A DNA stretch of 37,666 bases, taken from assembly GCA_003427395.1 (NCBI GenBank), contig BFEA01000469.1, positions 423,277 through 460,942 on the forward strand. Direction: 5' to 3'. Shown here piece by piece: positions 31,813-37,666 of this stretch. The notes beneath the pieces were generated by a model. The model made no database searches and was not told the origin of the DNA. It saw nothing but the letters and a program-made list of their open reading frames with translations. This DNA comes from Chara braunii (Eukaryota; Streptophyta; Charophyceae; Charales; Characeae). How positions within the stretch are numbered: the stretch's first letter is position 1; each line of letters opens with the position of its first letter. The position numbers were made by a program, and so were the translations under genes.

Positions 31813-33274
31813 GGTACCAGTGTGAGGAAACCCGGGGAGTGGTCGCTTACTGTTCGCTGAAGTTGAGGGCGACAGCGCCTGTCACTTGCTGCGCCCGCTT
31901 CCGAGGTCCTCAACGATCAGCAGGGTGCAAGGGTTTGTGCCGCCTGTCACGCCGCTACTTGTGAGCTGGACCTGAAACCCCTTTTTTTATACCCTAATAA
32001 ATAAATAAATAAATAAATAAAAATAAAACAAAATTTGCAGATCTTAGACCTGGGCACGAGCTCGATCTAAAGTTTTTGCAGTTCATAAGACTTATTCGAC
32101 TTTTTATTTAGTTAGTTTTTTTTTAGGAGAAAATTCATATATTGATCGGACTTCAGGTGCTAACTTTCTTCAAGTTCATTTCAAATTCATAGTTGGCTTG
32201 ATATGGAGGGGATTTCTACCAGTGTTGAAAGCGCATGTCCTCTGAGTTCACCTTTTAATGTTTAGATATTTCTTCTGACTCTCTTTCTTTCCCTTTGGCC
32301 GCTCACATCAGCTGTCTCACAACCATTTCCGCTTTACTTCGATCCTTGAGAAATGATACGAACCTGACAGACGATTACACTCAGGTTCTCCCATTGATCT
32401 TCATCACGAGAATATTTGTGATTGCGCGCGTGTGGGAACAGGTACATCAACATGTCCCCACGACAGGCTGTCTGGTATGAGCATGCTCCAGGTTGTGGCG
32501 AGGCACAGAATGGTGGGGAACATAATCCGTCCTTGAAGGACAAGCTTCGACATGTCTTGATGAGTGGGTTAATTACTCGTGAGTCAGGCAATTGTCCACC
32601 ACTCGCTGAATGTATCTAGCTGTTAATGATTTTAGCAACCTTGAATCCCGATTTGTTCCCTTTAAACGTAGATAGGACCGTAGAACGCAGTTCCGCTTGC
32701 GCTGGGGAATAACGGGGAAAATCTGTCACAGTAGCATCTGATCTGATTGGATTGGTAGATAAAAAAAATCTATATATATACTCATGTAACTGAGGATCTG
32801 ATTGGACTGGTGGCACAACAATGAACTTGAAGTAAGTGATGAAGGTTTACATTAATTGTCAGAAAACAGACTTGTTCGAATGATGACTAATACGCTTGAG
32901 CCGAGTCTCTTCTCCCTTCACATCATTGCAGGACCCAATCAGTCATGAAATATGTATATTCAGGGCCGAGCATCTCATCATAGTTGGCTCAATCTCTTTT
33001 TGTCTTTCCATCAATCAGATTTCAGCTCAGACCCCAAGTGAAGGGTTACACCTCAGGATATAGCACCAGGATCATGCACACCAATAGGATGTATGTGTCC
33101 TCTTGTTGAGGACTGATGTACGCTCAACCGGTTTGGAGTCCACCCAATAATCCGGTCCACTTCATCTCGTACTCAGCTCGTTTCAGGTACCGTGTATGGG
33201 AAACAACTCTCGTCTCACCGCGACTGTTCTGAGCCTCAAACAAAACACAAGAATAAATTACTAATTAAGCGAGA

Positions 33275-33305
<31 letters not shown>

Positions 33306-33397
33306 TACGTGATTAAACTTTGCAAACTCCTTCGGCTGTCTCTTATCATCGAATCCATCCCTCTGAAATTGTCAGCAGTGGCTGAGTCACCTGTTGC
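31813..33397. other. Unclassified DNA with an AAAT microsatellite and an A-run
   Basis: An AAAT-type repeat lies at about 31997-32030 and an A-run at about 33278-33300. GC-rich short stems occur just after 31813. No gene recognised. Confidence 0.35.
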
Positions 33398-33537
33398 TCA
33401 TTCGTATCCAGATCCAATTGCTGATTTCCTTTTGTTTGTTCCCATGATAATGTGTGTGTGAGCGTTGGAGTATTTGCTCATTACCTTCCACTTTTCTCCC
33501 TCTTTCTCCCTGACGCACACACACATAACTAATTTCT

Positions 33538-33603
<66 letters not shown>

Positions 33604-33700
33604 TCTTTGCGTGTCCGTCCCTCTCACCCCCTCTGTGCAGTTTGTCTCTCTCACTCTCTCTTCGCAGTCAGCCTCTCTCACTCCCTCTGCGCTGTCAATC

Positions 33701-33766
<66 letters not shown>

Positions 33767-33787
33767 GTCGCTCTCTCTTGCTATGCA

Positions 33788-33852
<65 letters not shown>

Positions 33853-33935
33853 GTCGCTCTCTCTTGCTATGCAATCAGTCTCTCTCACTCCCTCTCTCTC
33901 TCTCACTTTCACACGCAGTCTCTCACTTTCACACG

Positions 33936-34002
<67 letters not shown>

Positions 34003-34127
34003 CACTCTCTCTCTCACTGCGCAGTCTCTCTCTCTCTCACTGCACACTCTCGCTCTCTAACTGCACAGTCTCTCTCTCTCTCACTGCCCAGTCTTTCTCT
34101 CTCTCACTGCACACTCTCTCTCTCTCT

Positions 34128-34174
<47 letters not shown>

Positions 34175-34275
34175 TCACACCCTCTCTCTCTCACTGCGCA
34201 GTCTCTCTCTCTCTCTCACCGTGCAACATTTCTCTCTCTTTCTCACCCACTCACTCACTCACTCACTCACTCACT
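33538..34275. repeat. CA then CT microsatellites with interspersed motifs, plus a CACT run
   Basis: A CA run (33548-33602) leads into long CT runs separated by words such as GTAGTCGCTCTCTCTTGCTATGC and CACTGCGCAGTC. The end, ACTC repeats at about 34248-34275, borders the palindrome arm. Long Ser/Leu frames on the plus strand and Arg/Glu frames on the minus strand are microsatellite translation. Confidence 0.95.
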
Positions 34276-34464
34276 CCTCGTAGTGCTCTTTCCCCTGTGT
34301 TGTATGTTCGAATCTGTTTGCACCATGCCGTGATTAGAGCCAAGAGCGTGGGATTTCTGAAGTGTTCTCCACACTGTTTCCGTTAATTTCGCTTACTATT
34401 CTCTTGATCAGAAAGGCGTGCTTCACCCACAAGGCCTGAATGGAGAAATAAATACACTGTTGTT

Positions 34465-34466
<2 letters not shown>

Positions 34467-34540
<74 letters not shown>
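34467..34540. repeat. ATA trinucleotide microsatellite
   Basis: About 24 uninterrupted ATA/AAT units. The mirror position in the other arm (36908-36980) has a TTA run interrupted by GATTATGATT. Confidence 0.95.
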
Positions 34541-34541
<1 letters not shown>

Positions 34542-34611
34542 GATAACTATGCTCGCTCTCTAGCACCTTTCCCACTAGTCCACCGCCCGCTGGTTCGCTG
34601 ATTATCGTATG

Positions 34612-34750
34612 CTAAGTACGGTGTGATGATTACCGTCCGCTGATTGTCTTGCCCTGATTATTGTGTGATGATTACTGCTTGCTGATTGTCTTACCCTGAT
34701 TACCGTGTGATGATTACTGCCCGCTGATTGTCTTACCCTGATTATCGCAC
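34612..34750. repeat. 42 bp tandem repeat, about 3 copies (left arm)
   Basis: Unit contains GTGTGATGATTAC, GCTGATTGTCTTACCCTGAT. Inverted counterparts occur at about 36705-36845 in the right arm. Confidence 0.85.
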
Positions 34751-35430
34751 TGCATATGATCCCTTTATTGATCAGATCCCCTCTTCTTCTCTCTCTCACT
34801 CCATGTCGAATGTCCCATCATAGCCATGACTATAGTGATGCTCGTTTGCTCGCAGGCACGAAGAGTCACAAATGGGATCCACAGCGCTGCGTACCTCTAG
34901 TCTGTTGTCCCCGTTGTTGCCACCCTGGTGGGCGCCGTACACCTTGGGCGTCGTCATCTCCCTAATGCCCGTCTCTCCCTTCTCGCGTGTCCTCCATGCT
35001 TGCTTCTCTTCCCTTCCCCGTGGGCGGCGTACGCCAAGCGAGCGGTCATTCACCCTTGGCGAACTTGGTCCTCCAAGGTAAAAAATCGTTGCTTGTATAG
35101 TTGCCAGCAGACAGCTCCCTCCCGCTGCCAGCAGAGCACCCGCACAGGCAGGCCCATGCCCGAAAAAGGAGGGGTACCGACCATGCCCAGTACCAGCTGC
35201 TGCCCCGACACCAGTTGTTGGCCTGGACAACAGATCAAGGCCCGGTGAACAGACCTCTGCTCCGGTACCAATAGGACCAACAACAGGTCCAACAGCGTCC
35301 CTTGTGGTGCAGATCAAGCCTTGGTACACTTGTCATACCGGCAGGCTCCGCTTGTTGCAGTCCCAGTGTCAATACAGGGTCAGTTCCTGGTTCAATAGTT
35401 GCGGCAGCAGCACAGTCCGCTGCAGTCCCG

Positions 35431-36022
35431 ACACCGCAAAATAGCTAGTCATCGTACCCCGCTCACCAGACTTTTAATCATAAAAAAAAATAAAAGTCAC
35501 TCGCACTCAGGGGAACAGGGGTCATAAGCGGGGTAACAAAATAGCCTAGATTGGGACAAACGTTGGGGGTAATACATAATGTCATAATCAAGGAAAAATA
35601 AAATAAAAATAAAATATCATTCAAGATCGCGGGTTTAAAGTTCTTTTCCATCCTTAATTATTTCGACTGCGTTCTTAAATTTCTTCATACAGATAAAATA
35701 GTCTTTCCAATTCGGTCACGCAAAACGGACTGTGCGAATACCCGCGCACTAGTCAGCGACCGGGTATGGAGGGAATAGAAACAAGAGGAAAATAAGCCGA
35801 TGGTAGGGGTGTCAAGGGTGGGATAAATTTGTATATTCATCTCTGCATGAAAGTAGAGTTTATGTCAACGAGAGACAGGTCGAAAAACAGGGGTCGACCT
35901 AGGTGCCCTGTTTTTTTATCGCTCGTCCCTTAACACTTACCCTCAAATTTCTACTGTCTGATCAATCGACTCTTCAAATTGTCCCATTTCGGGTGCCCAA
36001 CTGACTTTGGCCGCCGGACACC
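35431..36022 (-). mobile_element. Dispersed ~580 bp element, copy 2, at the palindrome tip with 5 bp duplication
   Basis: 35436-36017 is the inverted copy of 31233-31812. It is bracketed by ACACC (35431-35435 and 36018-36022). Outside the duplications are CAGTCCC (35423-35429) and GGGACT (36023-36028), the inner ends of the palindrome arms. Removing the element and one ACACC leaves AGTCCC-GACACC-GGGACT, a hairpin with a six-base loop. The element therefore lies in the loop of the palindrome. It has no ORF or terminal inverted repeats; class unknown. Confidence 0.8.
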
Positions 36023-36704
36023 GGGACTTTAGCGGACTGTGCTGCTACCGGAACTATTGAACCAGGAACTGACCCTGTATTGCCACTGGGACTGCAACAA
36101 GCGGAGCCTGTCGGTATGGCAAGTGTACGAGGGCTGGATCTGCACCACAAGGGTCGTTGTTGGACCTGTTGTTGGTCTTATTGGTACTGGAGCAGAGGTC
36201 TGTTCACCAGGCCTGGATCTGTAGTCCAGGCCAACGGCTGGTACCGGGGCAGAGTTGGTACTGGGCATGGCTGGTACCCCTCCCTTTTCGGGGATGGGCC
36301 TGCCCGTGCGGGTGCCGGCTCGGCTAGGAGCGCGAGGAAGTTGTCTGCTGGCAGCTATACAAGNAACGATTTTTTACCTTGGAGGGCCCAGTTCGCCAAG
36401 GACGAATGACCGCCCGCATGGCGTACGTCACCCATGGGGAAGGGAAGAGAAGAAAGCATGGAGGACACGCGAGAGGGGAGAGACGAACATTAGAGAGATG
36501 GCAATGCCCAAGGTGTACGCTGCTCACCAGGGTGGCGCCAACGGGGGCAGCGAACTAGAGGTACGCAGCGCGATGGATCCCACTTGTGACCCTTCGTGCC
36601 AGCGAGCAAACGGACATCACTATAGCCATGTCTATGATGGGACATTCGACATGGAGTGAGAGAGAGAAGAAGAGGGGATCTGATCAATAAAGGGATCATA
36701 TGCA

Positions 36705-36850
36705 GTACGGTAATCAGGGTAAGACAATCAGCAGATAGTAATCATCACACGGTAATCAGGGTAAGACAATCAGAGGGCAGTAATAATCACAAGGTAATGA
36801 CGGTAAGACAATCAACGGACGGTAATCATCACACGGTACTCAGCATACGA
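36705..36850. repeat. 42 bp tandem repeat, right-arm counterpart
   Basis: Units with GTAATCAGGGTAAGACAATC, the inverse of the left-arm repeat, repeated about three times with substitutions. Confidence 0.8.
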
Positions 36851-36907
36851 TAATCAGCGAACCAGCGGGCGATGGACTAGTGGGAAAGGTGCTAGAGAGC
36901 GAGCATA

Positions 36908-36911
36908 ATTG

Positions 36912-36948
<37 letters not shown>

Positions 36949-36980
36949 GATTATGATTTATTATTATTATTATTATTATA
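36908..36980. repeat. TTA trinucleotide microsatellite
   Basis: Two ATT/TTA runs separated by GATTATGATT; counterpart of the ATA run in the left arm. Confidence 0.95.
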
Positions 36981-37135
36981 TAAACAACAGTGTATTTGCT
37001 TCTCCATCCATTCTTTGTGGATGAAGCACGCCTTTCTGATCATCAGAATAGTAAGCGGACTTAACGGCAACAGCGTGGTGAACGCTTCAAAAATCTCACG
37101 CTCCTGGCTCTAATCACGGCATGGTACAGCCAGAC

Positions 37136-37601
37136 TCGAACTTAGAGCGCACAGAGAGAAGGAGTAGAGGGAAAAGGATTGTCTATAATGATCAACAAAG
37201 AGAGAACAAAGGCGAAGAGAGAGGTGGTCGCCAACCAGCTGCATCAGTAGGTCACATACTGCAGTTAGACTGTGCATAACTGCAAGACTATTGCTGCAGC
37301 AAACCAACTGACTCATGACTAGCACAACAGACAATGAGTGACTATGCAGGGCGAAATTTAATTTAATATACCCTCCTCCCCTCATGCGTATCCAGATACA
37401 TGTTCGACGCAATCAAAATGAATTTGCCAACAGCGGACACAAATGTTTCTTGGCAACAGGTGAGCGAAAGAACCTTCATAAGTGTGAGTGAGAGAAGGAC
37501 AGCGAGAAAGAGGGACAATGGGGAAAAAGAGACAGCGAGAAAGAGGGACTGCGGACAGAGGGCATTAGGGAGACTTACTGCATAGCGATAGAGAGGGCGA
37601 G

Positions 37602-37603
<2 letters not shown>
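37136..37603. other. Flank outside the palindrome
   Basis: 37481-37600 is GA-rich and shares TATCGCTATGCAG-like words in inverse with the CT-rich zone left of the palindrome, so homology may extend outward with very unequal microsatellite lengths. 37136-37480 has no visible counterpart and no gene. Confidence 0.35.

Positions 37604-37666
<63 letters not shown>
37604..37666. repeat. GA microsatellite at the window end
   Basis: Uninterrupted GA dinucleotides running to the end of the window. Confidence 0.98.

Larger units (their letters stand above)
34302..35430. repeat. Large palindrome, left arm
   Basis: The arm is inverted at 36023-37135, roughly 85-90 percent identical. Shared landmarks from outside in: GCCGTGATTAGAGCC, the ATA microsatellite, TAGCACCTTTCCCACTAGTC, 42 bp tandem repeats, the ATGGAGTGA region, and CAGTCCC at the inner end. 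It encloses a minus-strand open frame (35329-34796) ending YDGTFDME that is partly mirrored in the other arm. Confidence 0.85.
36023..37135. repeat. Large palindrome, right arm
   Basis: Inverted copy of 34302-35430. An ambiguous base lies at 36364. The mirrored open frame here ends at 36659 (YDGTFDME) but is broken upstream near 36224 by a stop after GTGAEVCSPGLDL. This suggests decay or that the frame was never coding. Confidence 0.85.

Noticed and set aside
33465-34386. Long Ser/Leu frames (plus) and Arg/Glu frames (minus)
   Set aside because: They are translations of CT and CA microsatellites with no non-repetitive protein content.
34796-35329. 177-codon frame in the left palindrome arm as a gene
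   Set aside because: The counterpart in the right arm is broken by a stop near 36224, composition is Gly/Ser/Arg-rich and no domain is seen. Kept only as part of the palindrome finding.

Overview
The window looks like a non-genic, repeat-dominated stretch of a large eukaryotic nuclear genome. There is no intact, convincing protein-coding gene. It holds a decayed retroelement, megabase-style satellite, long microsatellites, tRNA-like relics, foldback DNA and small mobile elements. The lineage cannot be fixed from this sequence. A tyrosine-recombinase-type (DIRS/Ngaro-like) pol fits algae and invertebrates better than flowering plants, but this is only a leaning.

Layout. 1-1337: a GC-rich block, then unclassified DNA. 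1338-7206: a dead retroelement on the minus strand with about 600 bp direct terminal repeats, gag-like fragments and an RT-RNase H relic that has lost part of its RT palm. 7431-9691 and 15340-19340: two arrays of the same ~93 bp satellite. They are separated by a 5.65 kb non-coding insert (9692-15339) packed with perfect short hairpins and containing a complete type III hammerhead ribozyme motif (10781-10840). 19350-25500: AT-rich DNA with an inverted repeat, a relic of the hammerhead element, an interlocked A-B-A'-B' inverted-repeat complex (21188-21910) and two tandem tRNA-like relics. 25573-25816: a second hammerhead-element copy, 5'-truncated and embedded in TA and CTAT microsatellites. 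25830-30243: nothing recognisable apart from a tRNA-like fragment. 30244-31139: a candidate hAT-like non-autonomous element. 31233-31812: one copy of a ~580 bp dispersed element. 33538-34260: CA and CT microsatellites. 34302-37135: a large palindrome with ~1.1 kb arms. An inverted second copy of the ~580 bp element, flanked by a 5 bp direct repeat, sits at its exact tip.

The strongest candidates for something undescribed are three. (1) A hammerhead-bearing element whose 3' module always runs into TA or CTAT microsatellite, and whose ribozyme stem III strand has a competing perfect 12 bp partner upstream. (2) A small element inserted precisely in the loop of a long palindrome. (3) The hairpin-dense insert that splits the satellite. 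All calls are by eye; percentages are rough.
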